DNA of 32,928 nucleotides from Roseburia sp. 1XD42-69 (GTDB taxonomy: Bacteria; Bacillota; Clostridia; Lachnospirales; Lachnospiraceae): the NCBI RefSeq assembly GCF_003612565.1, contig NZ_RAZG01000044.1:1-32928 (forward strand). Reading direction: 5' to 3'. A program made the position numbers and the translations under genes. The notes beneath the pieces are model-generated. The model was not told the origin of the DNA. It saw only the letters and a program-made list of their open reading frames with translations, and did not search any database. This document shows, in pieces, positions 8,539 through 16,954 of this stretch (position 1 is its first letter; the number at the start of each line of letters is the position of its first letter).

Positions 8539-8757
8539 TTAATCAAAGTCAAACTTTTCAAATCTCTGGTTCATCGCGCCGTAGCGGAAACGCACCATCT
8601 CATTTTTTTCCAAAATATCTTTTTCTGTTCCCCTGTACTGGCAGCGGATACAGCTGTAAATCCCTGTATCCTTATTGTAAAACATATCAATGTCCAAATC
8701 TCTCATAAAACAGGATGGGCATCTGTAATTTAATTTGCCTTTTGTAAGCTGAGCCAT
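8539..8757 (-). CDS. Small zinc-ribbon protein of unknown function
   Basis: A 72-residue protein with two Cys pairs, CPSC (residues 14-17) and CIRC (36-39), spaced as in a four-Cys zinc ribbon, then a charged tail ending in FEKFDFD. No enzyme motif is present. Its start overlaps the end of the 615-residue upstream gene by 28 nt, and a GGAGG site lies inside that gene, so the two are translationally linked. The tight link suggests a helper or regulator of the unknown enzyme, but that is inference. I do not recognise a named family. Confidence 0.65.
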   Translation of the reverse strand: MAQLTKGKLNYRCPSCFMRDLDIDMFYNKDTGIYSCIRCQYRGTEKDILEKNEMVRFRYGAMNQRFEKFDFD

Positions 8758-10577
8758 GTTGCAAATACCTCCTTGTCTTTGATATTTTTCTTATATCCCA
8801 AAGTAAACATAGGAGAAAAGGCATATCCCTCTTTGATGTACCCCTCTGCGGCATCATCAGATGCGCTCATCTCCACTTTCGTCTCAATTTCCGGGATAAC
8901 TGCGCTTACCTTGGCCCCTGCCAAGGACTCTTCCCGGCACTTATACTCATACTGAATCGCCTTTTCCTCTTTGCCCTCACATTTTAATGTGATGCCTGTC
9001 ATATCCTCAGAGTACTCAGTGGTTCCGTAACATGCCACCATATATTCGTTTAACTGCACCTCCGCGGCAGGGTCGCTCATTTCCAGGATGGTTCTCTCAA
9101 TCTTAATGTTGGATGCTCCCTCCTCGAAGTACTCTTTTGTCTGTAATTTCACTGTCAACCCCCGAAACTCAATGGTCACAGGGTCAAGAGTTAAAATTCT
9201 TGTCTTTCCCTCCTGGGAGAAATGGGCTTTTGTGGGGCAGAGGCAGAGATCAACTTCCTCTCCTTTATAGGAAAGCTTTGCGCTCCTTACCGTTCCCTCC
9301 CCGGCATAGTGAGTGAAATAACCTGCCCGGTATTTCTCCTGGATTAAGAAGGGATAGGATGCGTCCTGCACATGTTTTGTTCCGATACCCACGGGCCATT
9401 CCAGTTTTGCCGCATAGGGGCGCAAGTCAACAATGGCACCGCCCTGATCCATATTCACACAGACCCTCATAAACGGGTCGCAGTACCAGAAGAGCTGCTT
9501 GTCGGATCCGTAGAGAATATCTCTCCAAAGTGCACATTCCGGCTCTGTGTAAACCTTGTTGTTGACCCCTTTTTTCTCCCTGTAATAATCGGCAAATTCC
9601 GCCATGGTCATATCGATAAGCTTACCCTCTTTTTTCAGCTTGCCGTAGTATTTACAGCCGTCACTGTAGGATTTCTCCAAAAGCTCGTAGGGAGCTTCCC
9701 AACGGCCCATTTTATTCATCCATCCCGGCCCTACAAACATCATGTTGTAGGCATAGCCGTTATTGTATTTTTCCAGGGCACGGTACTGGTCAATCAGGTT
9801 GTAAAGATAGGGGTATTCCCAGGTCTTTGTGTCGTAAATCATTCCCCGGAGCACGTTCTGGGGATGGGTGCCGAAGTTGGAACCGTTTCCGTCATAACAT
9901 GCAATCAAATCCCTGGAGAGATGGGGAATTGCCACAATACCGGAATCCTCCGCCTCATTTGCCGCCGGGGCATGGGTGTTCTGTTTAGAGGGAATCCAGG
10001 GCGCCCAGGGGCCTCCGTCAAAAAGGGTGTACCAAGAATTGTTACAGGTATGGTATGCCTTTGGCCCTTCCTCCCAGCAGGTTGCCACGGCACATTTTAC
10101 CATGGGATATTTCTCTTTTATGTAATTGGTCAAATCTGCGTCCATATAGTAGGAACCTGTGGATTCCGGATAAAAACCAAATCTGTCATGGAACTTCTCA
10201 AACACATCATTGACAATGGCTTTCTTGTCCTCCATGGAAAACATCCAGATACAGAAATCCTTTGTCTTATACTTCTCCCGGAACTCCTCGCAGGGCAGTC
10301 CCAAAAGGGAAAGCGCAATTTCATCCCCGTAAATCTCATGGTCGTGCTTTGCCAGCTCCACCGCCTCATCGTTAAATAGGGAGGCATAGGTCATCTGAAT
10401 GGTAACTTTCAAACCGTTTTCATGTGCCAGTCTCTGCTGGGTCTTAAAAATATCCAAAGATTCCGTCAAAAGAGCCTTATCCCCGATATCCTCCTCTTTG
10501 CCCTGGCCGGTCACTGTTGCAGAGTACTCCGGAACCATCTCCGGACGGTGAATAATGTTTACAACAAATTTGTCCAT
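8730..10577 (-). CDS. Unrecognised 615-residue protein, possible glycoside hydrolase/deacetylase-like barrel
   Basis: Large cytosolic protein with no signal peptide or membrane segment. The N-terminal 300 residues look like a carbohydrate-active beta/alpha barrel: HRPEMVPEY near the start, KVTIQMTYASLF, HDHEIYGDEIALSLLG, FYPESTGSYYMDADL, and many Trp, Asp and His residues (WAPWIPSKQNTHAPAANEAED). These recall polysaccharide deacetylase or GH57-like folds. The C-terminal half (from about 380) looks beta-rich, as in accessory domains of such enzymes. From memory it may belong to an uncharacterised DUF group (DUF3863/DUF3864-like), unverified. It is the first gene of the galactan operon, with an AAAGGAG ribosome binding site at the ATG, so a role in galactan or galacto-oligosaccharide processing is likely but unproven. 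Confidence 0.6.
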   Translation of the reverse strand: MDKFVVNIIHRPEMVPEYSATVTGQGKEEDIGDKALLTESLDIFKTQQRLAHENGLKVTIQMTYASLFNDEAVELAKHDHEIYGDEIALSLLGLPCEEFREKYKTKDFCIWMFSMEDKKAIVNDVFEKFHDRFGFYPESTGSYYMDADLTNYIKEKYPMVKCAVATCWEEGPKAYHTCNNSWYTLFDGGPWAPWIPSKQNTHAPAANEAEDSGIVAIPHLSRDLIACYDGNGSNFGTHPQNVLRGMIYDTKTWEYPYLYNLIDQYRALEKYNNGYAYNMMFVGPGWMNKMGRWEAPYELLEKSYSDGCKYYGKLKKEGKLIDMTMAEFADYYREKKGVNNKVYTEPECALWRDILYGSDKQLFWYCDPFMRVCVNMDQGGAIVDLRPYAAKLEWPVGIGTKHVQDASYPFLIQEKYRAGYFTHYAGEGTVRSAKLSYKGEEVDLCLCPTKAHFSQEGKTRILTLDPVTIEFRGLTVKLQTKEYFEEGASNIKIERTILEMSDPAAEVQLNEYMVACYGTTEYSEDMTGITLKCEGKEEKAIQYEYKCREESLAGAKVSAVIPEIETKVEMSASDDAAEGYIKEGYAFSPMFTLGYKKNIKDKEVFATWLSLQKAN

Positions 10578-10639
10578 CGTTCTTCTCCTTTATTTTTTGC
10601 CGGATTTCCGGCTGATTTTCCCTCGCCTGAATTTTGCCT

Positions 10640-10654
10640 GCGCAATTTGCGCAA
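10640..10654. promoter_or_regulatory. Candidate operator dyad in the leader of the galactan operon
   Basis: A perfect 7-bp inverted repeat, TGCGCAA-T-TTGCGCA, lies about 20 nt downstream of the -10 box, where bound repressor would block transcription. It contains a shorter CG-centred palindrome, TTGCGCAA (10648-10655), the symmetry LacI-family proteins favour. A LacI-family gene lies at 12379-13371. A second dyad, GCCGGA-TT-TCCGGC (10599-10612), lies just before the ribosome binding site and could form an mRNA hairpin. Confidence 0.5.
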
Positions 10655-10674
10655 TCGGTTGTTCTATGGTTAAA

Positions 10675-10703
10675 GTATAACAAGACAAGGCTTATCTGTC
10701 AAT
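10675..10703 (-). promoter_or_regulatory. Sigma-A promoter of the galactan operon
   Basis: On the minus strand TTGACA (10698-10703) and TATACT (10675-10680) are separated by exactly 17 nt. It drives the four genes from 10577 to 5810, with a leader of about 95 nt that holds two dyads. Confidence 0.85.
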
Positions 10704-10728
10704 ACAATTTTGAGCAAATCAACAAAAA

Positions 10729-10755
10729 AACAGTCCAGCTTTAACTGAACTGTTT
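10729..10755 (-). terminator. Terminator of the chemoreceptor gene
   Basis: On the minus strand an 11-bp stem (AAACAGTTCAG with CTGGACTGTTT, one G-T pair; arms at 10745-10755 and 10729-10739) is followed by a run of T. It lies 10 nt after the chemoreceptor stop, so the galactan operon has its own promoter and is not read from the chemoreceptor. Confidence 0.85.
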
Positions 10756-10765
10756 GTCATTGTCT

Positions 10766-12232
10766 TTATATCGCCTGGTGAAGTGTTGAGGAGAGCTGCT
10801 CCATACTGTCCTGAACTCCCTGCATAGCTCTTACAATATTGTCCACTCCTGCCACCTGCTCCTCTGTGACAGTGTTTATCTCCGTGGTGGAATCCACAGA
10901 TTTCCGTGAAATATCCTCCACTCTCTTCATTGCCTCCAAAAGCTGTTCCTTTATCTCCACAATTCCGTCTAACTCTTCCTGGAACATCTCTACGGCATGA
11001 ATCACTTCCTCTGTGGAATCCAGCATTTCCTTAAATATTTTCACGGTGTCTTCCAGATTTTCGTTGGACTCATGTACTACGCTGCTGTTTCCCTCAATCA
11101 CCTTATGGGTATCTTCCACTGTCTCAATAATATCTTTTAAAATATCATCAATTTTTCCGGTTGCATTGGAACTTTCCTGGGATAAAGCGTTAATCTCATC
11201 CGCCACCACGGCAAATCCTTTTCCTGCCTCCCCAGCCCTTGCAGCCTCTATAGCCGCATTTAATGCCAGAAGGTTGGTCTGCTGGGCGATGGAGCGGATA
11301 CTCTCAATAATCCCGCCGATGGAGCTTGACTTGTGGGACAATTCCGCCACTCCGTCCAAAGCCGCCTGCGTGGTTTTAATATTTTCGTCAAATTTTTCCG
11401 ATAGAAGGCTGATAGCCTGGATTCCCTCATCATTTTTGCTCTTCATTCCCCGAATGGTTTCCACAGTCTGTTGTACCCTTTCACCGGAACTGGCAATTTT
11501 GTCGTTGAGCTTATCGAAAATCTCCAAACTGCCGTCCACTTCGCTGATTTGCACATCAGCGCTGTCAGATATATTCTGGGTGGACGCCGCAATCTCTTCG
11601 GAATTCTCCTCAAACTCCTGAAGGGAAGTAAAAATCTTTGAGGTGGATTCCTGGAGACGGTCAAATGCCTCCTGCACATTCTGCATTAAGGTGTTGCTCT
11701 TATTCTTTCCATCTTCCATGCCCCAGAACAGTTTCCTTGCCCGAACCACAATAAAGCAGGCAACCATAATGGCAAGGGCATATACCATTACGATAAACAC
11801 CCAGATAGACAGGGAGCGCATTTTTAAATATGCCTCAGGCCGGATAATAATTCCAATAAGGTTGGCACCGAGGGTGGTAATGGCCGTTGCTTTTATAGTA
11901 TTCAGGTTATAATAGGGCACCGCCAGCATCAGCAGAAGGAGAAACGCCTCCGGGAAAGCGCCAAACACACCGTCATTGCCCACAACAATAGTCACCGCCC
12001 CAAAAACAGGCATAATGGACAAATATATGTACTTCGCATATTTCCCCAAACTCTTTTCAAAAAGCCGGACCAAAATGCTCATGAAGCTCATAGACACCGC
12101 TATCAGATCAATCCATGTACCGTTATTAAACAACATGACATAGGTAGTAGCCACTATGGGTATGGCCAGCATAAACACAAATAAAATAAGATTCATCCGC
12201 TTTTCTTCTTCGTTCAGCACTTCTAATTCCAT
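10766..12232 (-). CDS. Methyl-accepting chemotaxis protein with an N-terminal multi-pass membrane domain
   Basis: Chemoreceptor that controls CheA/CheW signalling. The best start is the ATG at 12232, which has GGAGG 8 nt upstream (488 residues); a GTG at 12247 would overlap that site. The first 175 residues hold about six membrane helices with almost no extracellular loop, so this receptor senses through its membrane domain rather than a Cache-type outer domain. The signalling tip [20 protein letters not shown], then [16 protein letters not shown], is canonical. The coiled coil is typical, and there is no obvious HAMP domain or C-terminal pentapeptide. It has its own promoter (12290-12318) and terminator. 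A nearby LacI gene and galactan operon might hint at sugar taxis, but no direct evidence exists. Confidence 0.93.
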   Translation of the reverse strand: MELEVLNEEEKRMNLILFVFMLAIPIVATTYVMLFNNGTWIDLIAVSMSFMSILVRLFEKSLGKYAKYIYLSIMPVFGAVTIVVGNDGVFGAFPEAFLLLLMLAVPYYNLNTIKATAITTLGANLIGIIIRPEAYLKMRSLSIWVFIVMVYALAIMVACFIVVRARKLFWGMEDGKNKSNTLMQNVQEAFDRLQESTSKIFTSLQEFEENSEEIAASTQNISDSADVQISEVDGSLEIFDKLNDKIASSGERVQQTVETIRGMKSKNDEGIQAISLLSEKFDENIKTTQAALDGVAELSHKSSSIGGIIESIRSIAQQTNLLALNAAIEAARAGEAGKGFAVVADEINALSQESSNATGKIDDILKDIIETVEDTHKVIEGNSSVVHESNENLEDTVKIFKEMLDSTEEVIHAVEMFQEELDGIVEIKEQLLEAMKRVEDISRKSVDSTTEINTVTEEQVAGVDNIVRAMQGVQDSMEQLSSTLHQAI

Positions 12233-12289
12233 TGCAAAATCCTCCACCCTTCCTCATCTCCTTGTGTAAAGCACAAAATTAATACCTTA

Positions 12290-12318
12290 ATTGTATCCAC
12301 AATCTCCCCAAATGTCAA
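12290..12318 (-). promoter_or_regulatory. Sigma-A promoter of the chemoreceptor gene
   Basis: TTGACA (12313-12318) and TACAAT (12290-12295) are 17 nt apart on the minus strand. The leader to the ATG at 12232 is about 50 nt and ends in GGAGG. Confidence 0.8.
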
Positions 12319-12378
12319 GATTTTCCCTGTTAACCGCAAGATTTACCGAAAGATTATACAAATTATGACCCGATACCT

Positions 12379-13371
12379 CTATTCTGTGGAGTCCCCTAAG
12401 ACCAATTCATATCCAAGAATCGTCACTCTCTCCGGGGTTTTCCCTTCAATCTGTTCCATAAGCCGCCTGCAGGCCGTCTGCCCCAGCTCCTTCCCGTCAA
12501 AGGACAGGGAAGTGACAGAGGGGACATTTTGCTCCAAAATGGTACTGTGGTAAAAAGAAGCCACTTTCACCTGCTGGGGCACAGGGATTTTTTTTGTGCG
12601 GAGCTTTTTTAACACCCTGCCGCAGAGCATATCGTCCATACAGAGAATCACTTCCACCCCCTGGGCCAAAATCTGCTCCAGCTTTTGTTCCAGCACATCC
12701 GGCTGTTCCATATTTAGAAAAACCAAATTATCCGGAACGGGTAAGCCGCACTCCAAAAAAGCCTCCCGATATCCCTGGAGACGTTTCTGGGTCACCACAT
12801 GCCTTTTATCTCCTCCCACTAGGACAAGTTTTCTCAGATTTTTGTTCAGTAGATAGGCGGTGAGCTCCCTGCAGGCATTTTTATGATCAGAATCCACCTG
12901 AAGTGCCCCCTGTGCATCTGTAGTTCCAATGGTGACAAAGGGTATTTCTGTCTCCCCTAAAAGCTCCGCCTGTAAATCTTTTACAAAAGTCCGCATGAGA
13001 ATCACTCCGTCCACCTTCCGGTTGGAAAGAATGCGCTTTAGCTGCTCCGTATCTCCGGGAGGGCTGATGCTAAGAAGGATATCATAGTTTTCCCCTGCCG
13101 CAACTTCTTGGATGCCAAAAAGGCAGCTCTGGAAAAAAGGCAAATCTGCAATGTGGTACTCTGTGGGCATCATTACCCCGATATTATAAGTTTTGGACTG
13201 GGCTAAACCTTTTGCAATAATGCTCGGTTTGTAATTATTTTCTTCAATGTAGGCCAGCACCCTCTCCCTGGTCTCCTTTCCGATTCTCCCTTTCCCGGAA
13301 ATCGCCCTGGAAACCGTGGTTTTGGAAACTCCCAGGGCCTCCGCCACATCTGCAATGGTAATATTTTTCAA
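12379..13371 (-). CDS. LacI-family transcriptional regulator
   Basis: A sugar-responsive DNA-binding repressor of 330 residues from a TTG start at 13371, preceded by an AGGGA-like site. A longer frame upstream is rejected because it overlaps the transpeptidase gene in another frame and reads as non-protein. The helix-turn-helix is textbook: ITIADVAEALGVSKTTVSRA (about 4-23), then the hinge helix region NYKPSIIAKGLAQ. The rest is a periplasmic-binding-protein-like effector domain. It begins 19 nt after the transpeptidase stop and may be transcribed with it. Likely targets are the galactan operon, given the dyad at 10640-10654, or itself. Confidence 0.93.
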   Translation of the reverse strand: MKNITIADVAEALGVSKTTVSRAISGKGRIGKETRERVLAYIEENNYKPSIIAKGLAQSKTYNIGVMMPTEYHIADLPFFQSCLFGIQEVAAGENYDILLSISPPGDTEQLKRILSNRKVDGVILMRTFVKDLQAELLGETEIPFVTIGTTDAQGALQVDSDHKNACRELTAYLLNKNLRKLVLVGGDKRHVVTQKRLQGYREAFLECGLPVPDNLVFLNMEQPDVLEQKLEQILAQGVEVILCMDDMLCGRVLKKLRTKKIPVPQQVKVASFYHSTILEQNVPSVTSLSFDGKELGQTACRRLMEQIEGKTPERVTILGYELVLGDSTE

Positions 13372-13390
13372 AACTCTTCCCTCTCTTGGC

Positions 13391-15019
13391 CTACTGGGGC
13401 TGTCCGGCCCGCAGCACGTCAAGCTGGGCCTCCGCAGCGCATAACACATCATAGTTAGGCACCTGGGCCTGCTGCTCCGGCGGCAGCGCATTGTAACTGA
13501 GCCTTGCCTGGGCAACCGCAGCCTCGTTTGCCAGGCTCACAGCACCGATATTGTTGATTAAAGCCGTAACTCCTGCCGCATCCCCAGGATTAATCAATGG
13601 AGGCGGCGTGCCGTACTCTTCCTCGGGATATTTGTACACCAGCACCGGGTCCCCCTCCTCAATGTTTTCAAATATGGTTTTAGCCACAGAGGGAGGAAGG
13701 TTTACACAGCCGTGGGAACCGCTGGTCTTATAAATTTTCCCTCCAAAAGAACTTCTCCAGTCAGCGTCGTGCATCCCCACATTGTTGCAGAAAGGCATCC
13801 AATAACTTACCGGAGTGGCATAGTTTTCCCCTTTCAAAGTGGCATCCCTCTGTTTGTAGGTAAGTCCGTAAACTCCTGTGGGGGTGTCGTAACGCTTTGC
13901 CTGATTTCCCGAAACAAAATCGGATTCCACCAAAAGGTTTCCATTTTTGTAGAAAAAGAGGTGCTGTTTTGCAAGGTTAATTTCCACATAGGTGTCCCCA
14001 TAATCATTTTCCCCGTGGCTGTTTGCCCTCTGGGCATAAACAATTTCCCGCTTTACGGGAGTCCCCCCCTTAATGTCTTTTAAAATCTGCTCTTTCTCAC
14101 CTTCTTTATCCACTTTCCAGCCGTAATCCCCCTCTTTGATATCCACGGTATTCCCGTAAGATGTCTTTAAGCTATGTCCCCGGAATACGGTATTATGCCT
14201 TTTGGCCAGTGAAGCCACATACTCCTCCACTGCCGCCTCGTCAATGGTTACGTTTTTTCCATTTACCTCTAACCACTGGCTGATGGTGGCGCCGTCAAGA
14301 ACCTCTGTCTTCTCCCCTGCGTCATAGGTAATTTCTGCCCCTGCATATCTGTTTAAAGTATCCGCAAGGATATTCAGCTCCTTGGATTCCTCCGTAACAT
14401 CCGGCTGTTTATAGCATCCGTTCTCCTCTAAATCAAAATCTTTCTGAAGGGTCTTTACCGCATCCGTAAGGGCCATTTGAAAAATACTCTGATCCACCAC
14501 GCTGCCCTGCTCCTGGGGCACAATCTCATAGCCGTTTTCCCCGTAATCAGAGATATAAGCGTTCTTCGGCTCCTCCTGGTTTTTTTTCTCCATGCAGGAA
14601 AGGGCCTTCATTTCCCTGGCCAGGGCATCCTCATCAAATACTACCACCGTATCCATTTTAAGCTTCTGCTTTCCAAAGAGCCTTACCACCCAGGCGAAAA
14701 CATTTTGAGAATCAATATGCTTTTGCACCTCACCGTGGAACTCCGGTTTAAGCCCGATGGATTCCCCTGTAATCTCTTCCTCCCCGGAAGCATTTCTTGT
14801 TGTCATATGTAATACATAAGTGTCCACCTGTTTTCGGATGGCACTCTCCGCCGCCCCGCTTTTTTTCCCGGACACATCCACTCCGTTTAATGTTGTATTG
14901 GGAAAAAAGTGGTAATGAAAATACACGGCCCCTGCCAGGTAGACGAAAACGAGAACTCCAAAAAAAACCAAAACCCCTGTTTTCACCCTTGACTTTTTTT
15001 GCAAACTGATTTGTGTCAT
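13391..15019 (-). CDS. L,D-transpeptidase (YkuD family) with PG-binding-4-like domain and a surface-type C-terminal extension
   Basis: A cell-wall cross-linking enzyme of 542 residues that forms 3-3 links in peptidoglycan. A membrane anchor lies at about 14-32. Two putative peptidoglycan-binding domains follow (about 45-330). The YkuD catalytic domain (about 343-465) has His417 in VGMHDADW and the SGSHGCVNLP motif with catalytic Cys438. Residues 480-535 add a segment resembling repeats of clostridial surface proteins (INNIGAVSLANEAAVAQARL, then YNALPPEQQAQV), which is unusual on a transpeptidase. A good promoter lies at 15062-15089, and AAAGGA precedes the ATG. Confidence 0.92.
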   Translation of the reverse strand: MTQISLQKKSRVKTGVLVFFGVLVFVYLAGAVYFHYHFFPNTTLNGVDVSGKKSGAAESAIRKQVDTYVLHMTTRNASGEEEITGESIGLKPEFHGEVQKHIDSQNVFAWVVRLFGKQKLKMDTVVVFDEDALAREMKALSCMEKKNQEEPKNAYISDYGENGYEIVPQEQGSVVDQSIFQMALTDAVKTLQKDFDLEENGCYKQPDVTEESKELNILADTLNRYAGAEITYDAGEKTEVLDGATISQWLEVNGKNVTIDEAAVEEYVASLAKRHNTVFRGHSLKTSYGNTVDIKEGDYGWKVDKEGEKEQILKDIKGGTPVKREIVYAQRANSHGENDYGDTYVEINLAKQHLFFYKNGNLLVESDFVSGNQAKRYDTPTGVYGLTYKQRDATLKGENYATPVSYWMPFCNNVGMHDADWRSSFGGKIYKTSGSHGCVNLPPSVAKTIFENIEEGDPVLVYKYPEEEYGTPPPLINPGDAAGVTALINNIGAVSLANEAAVAQARLSYNALPPEQQAQVPNYDVLCAAEAQLDVLRAGQPQ

Positions 15020-15061
15020 AATATAATCCTTTAGATTCCTTCCATAGTTTTATCTTGTACT

Positions 15062-15089
15062 ATTATACCCTCTTACTTGCCTTTGTCAA
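15062..15089 (-). promoter_or_regulatory. Sigma-A promoter of the L,D-transpeptidase gene
   Basis: TTGACA (15084-15089) and TATAAT (15062-15067) are 16 nt apart on the minus strand, about 45 nt upstream of the ATG. Confidence 0.8.
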
Positions 15090-15223
15090 TAAACCATTTT
15101 TTTACTGTGGAAAATTTTGGTCCCTTCCTTAAGGTTTTATTGGCTTTGTGCACAATTTCCCCCACATATTAGAATGAATTTATTAAGAATTTCATAATTT
15201 TTATTAAAACGCAAAAAATAGGA

Positions 15224-15252
15224 TTGTAGCTCTATTTTTCCTGTGCTATAAT
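15224..15252 (+). promoter_or_regulatory. Sigma-A promoter of the PAP2-family gene
   Basis: TTGTAG (15224-15229) and a perfect TATAAT (15247-15252) are 17 nt apart, 31 nt before the GTG start at 15284. The stretch 15090-15223 between the two divergent promoters is AT-rich and holds no gene that I can see. Confidence 0.75.
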
Positions 15253-15283
15253 TCAGTCGATAAATGAAGGAGAGGTAACTACA

Positions 15284-15973
15284 GTGAATCATATCATCAG
15301 CAAAAGCGGTAAATTTTTTATCAAATATAAACATGCACTCCTTTTACTTTATATGTGCATTTACTTTCCCTGGTTTAATTACCTGGAAAGACATGTAACC
15401 ACCCGGTTTCATGTGATACACACTGCCATGGACGACAAAATTCCTTTTCTGGAAATATTTATAGTCCCCTACTATTTATGGTTTCTCTATGTGGCAGGGG
15501 CGGTGATGTACTTCTTATTTAAAAATAAAGAGGAATACTACAGGCTCTGCATTTTTCTTTTTGTGGGGATGACGGTATTTCTCATTGCGTCCACCGTGTA
15601 TCCCAACGGCCATTATCTCCGCCCCGGCTCTTTTGAGCGGGACAATATTTTTACGGCTATGGTTGCGCACCTTTACCAGATTGATACCCCTACCAATCTT
15701 TTTCCAAGCATCCATGTTTACAACTCCATCGGTGTAAATTTTGCCCTATGGCACTGTGAAAATTTCAAAAAAAATAAAGCCCTGCGCTTTGGTTCTTCTA
15801 TTTTGATGGTTAGTATTATTTTATCTACTATGTTTTTAAAACAGCACTCCGTGTTCGATGTGATTACAGGAATTGCATGCGCCGCATGTATGTACACCCT
15901 GGTGTACACCAAAAACGGCCTGCGGGTGGGCGATTCCCAGACTTCCCTGGAAGAGTGGGTGCGTCATGTATAA
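15284..15973 (+). CDS. PAP2-superfamily membrane protein (phosphatase/phosphotransferase-like)
   Basis: A 229-residue integral membrane protein with about five or six helices. It starts at a GTG with AAGGAGAGG upstream. The PAP2 catalytic motifs are present in order: NGHYLRPG (about 108-115, the C1-like Arg-Pro), PSIH (141-144, C2), and KQHSVFDVITG (186-196) with the catalytic His and Asp pair (C3). Such proteins handle lipid phosphates such as phosphatidate, undecaprenyl diphosphate or inositol lipids. The short PSIH form and overall length suggest the inositol-phosphotransferase-like subgroup. It is monocistronic and ends in a terminator. Confidence 0.85.
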   Translation: MNHIISKSGKFFIKYKHALLLLYMCIYFPWFNYLERHVTTRFHVIHTAMDDKIPFLEIFIVPYYLWFLYVAGAVMYFLFKNKEEYYRLCIFLFVGMTVFLIASTVYPNGHYLRPGSFERDNIFTAMVAHLYQIDTPTNLFPSIHVYNSIGVNFALWHCENFKKNKALRFGSSILMVSIILSTMFLKQHSVFDVITGIACAACMYTLVYTKNGLRVGDSQTSLEEWVRHV

Positions 15974-15977
15974 CAGG

Positions 15978-16010
15978 AAAACAGCTCTGGAAACCCAGGG
16001 CTGTTTTTTT
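15978..16010 (+). terminator. Rho-independent terminator of the PAP2 gene
   Basis: The stem AAAACAGCTCTGG (15978-15990) pairs with CCAGGGCTGTTTT (15995-16007), with one G-T pair and a 4-nt loop, followed by seven T. It starts 5 nt after the stop. In the other direction the T-tract is only four bases, so it may work weakly for the converging deacetylase gene. Confidence 0.85.
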
Positions 16011-16039
16011 AACATATGAAAATCTTTCAGAAATTAAGT

Positions 16040-16888
16040 CTATTCTGTGGCGCTCTCTGTACCAAGGCTTTCTCCCTTTTCCATACCGCCCAGGCACAAA
16101 TCCGTGAGCACCCCGAATTCGTACCCCATATCTTCCCATTTCCCCAAAAGTTCATCTAAAATTTCCCCATTGGTGGAACTTGTGCTGTGGAGAAGCACAA
16201 TGGCCCCGGGATGGATTCTTGGGAGAAGCTTGCTGTATGCCTGTTCCGGTGAGGGCTGTTTATCCTGATACCAGTCTACATAAGCAAGGCTCCAGAAAAA
16301 TGTCTCGTATCCCAATTCCTGTGCCATCTTAAGGTTTTCCCTGCTAAATTTTCCCTGGGGAGGACGGTAGAGCTTAGGCATCTCTTTTCCCGTAATCTCT
16401 TTATAGAGATTTGCCACGTCATCCACCTCTTTCTGAAAAGACGCCAAATCGCTGATTTTTGACATATCCGGGTGATGGTACGTATGGTTTCCCACCAGAT
16501 GCCCCTCCGCCTCCATGCGCTTTACGATTTCCGGGGCGGTTTCCAGAAAATTTCCCACCACGAAAAATGTTCCCGTGGCATTATGTTTTTTTAAGGCGTC
16601 CAGTATTTTTTCCGTATTCCCGTTTTCATACCCGCAGTCAAAGGTGAGGTAGATTACTTTTTTTCCCGTGTCCCCAACATAGTGGGCATTGTACTCTAAA
16701 AGTTCCTCCTGCCCCACGTTACCCGTGGGGGTAGTTCCTTCCGTGCCGAATCCCAGTCCCCAGTTTTCCGTTTCCCGCCGGACAAAAGAAGAGCTGCTAA
16801 AAACATCTACGATTTTAGCAGCCCCCGCTCCGGCACCATACATGAATAGAAAAAGCAACAGAACAAGAAGTGTTTTCTTATATTTCAT
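16040..16888 (-). CDS. Polysaccharide deacetylase, PdaA-like (peptidoglycan deacetylase)
   Basis: NodB-fold hydrolase that removes N-acetyl groups from peptidoglycan sugars outside the membrane. From the ATG at 16888 (GAGGTG upstream) it has 282 residues; the GTG six bases earlier lies inside that site. Residues 1-22 form a signal anchor. The PdaA-type motif TFDCGYENGNT comes first, with the metal Asp, then HLVGNHTYHHP (metal His residues), YRPPQGKFS and a late IVLLHS motif. PdaA enzymes act on N-acetylmuramic acid in muramic delta-lactam formation, but lysozyme-resistance deacetylases look similar, so the substrate is open. It is 66 nt after the ferredoxin gene, downstream of the sigma/anti-sigma pair. 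Confidence 0.92.
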   Translation of the reverse strand: MKYKKTLLVLLLFLFMYGAGAGAAKIVDVFSSSSFVRRETENWGLGFGTEGTTPTGNVGQEELLEYNAHYVGDTGKKVIYLTFDCGYENGNTEKILDALKKHNATGTFFVVGNFLETAPEIVKRMEAEGHLVGNHTYHHPDMSKISDLASFQKEVDDVANLYKEITGKEMPKLYRPPQGKFSRENLKMAQELGYETFFWSLAYVDWYQDKQPSPEQAYSKLLPRIHPGAIVLLHSTSSTNGEILDELLGKWEDMGYEFGVLTDLCLGGMEKGESLGTESATE

Positions 16889-16954
16889 ACGCACCTCAGG
16901 GCTTTCTTTACTCTATATTTATGCCGTATCCCTCTGTTTCATTCCTTGCAATCA

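Noticed and set aside
9372-10379. Long plus-strand reading frame (335 codons) opposite the 615-residue gene
   Set aside because: It lies entirely antisense to a well-supported coding region and its translation has no recognisable domain; it is a shadow frame of codon bias.
11013-11621. 202-codon plus-strand frame opposite the chemoreceptor
   Set aside because: Serine-rich low-complexity translation antisense to the conserved signalling domain; no ribosome binding site of note.
13372-13515. Longer N-terminus for the LacI-family protein
   Set aside because: It overlaps the transpeptidase coding region in another frame and would put 48 non-family residues before the HTH.
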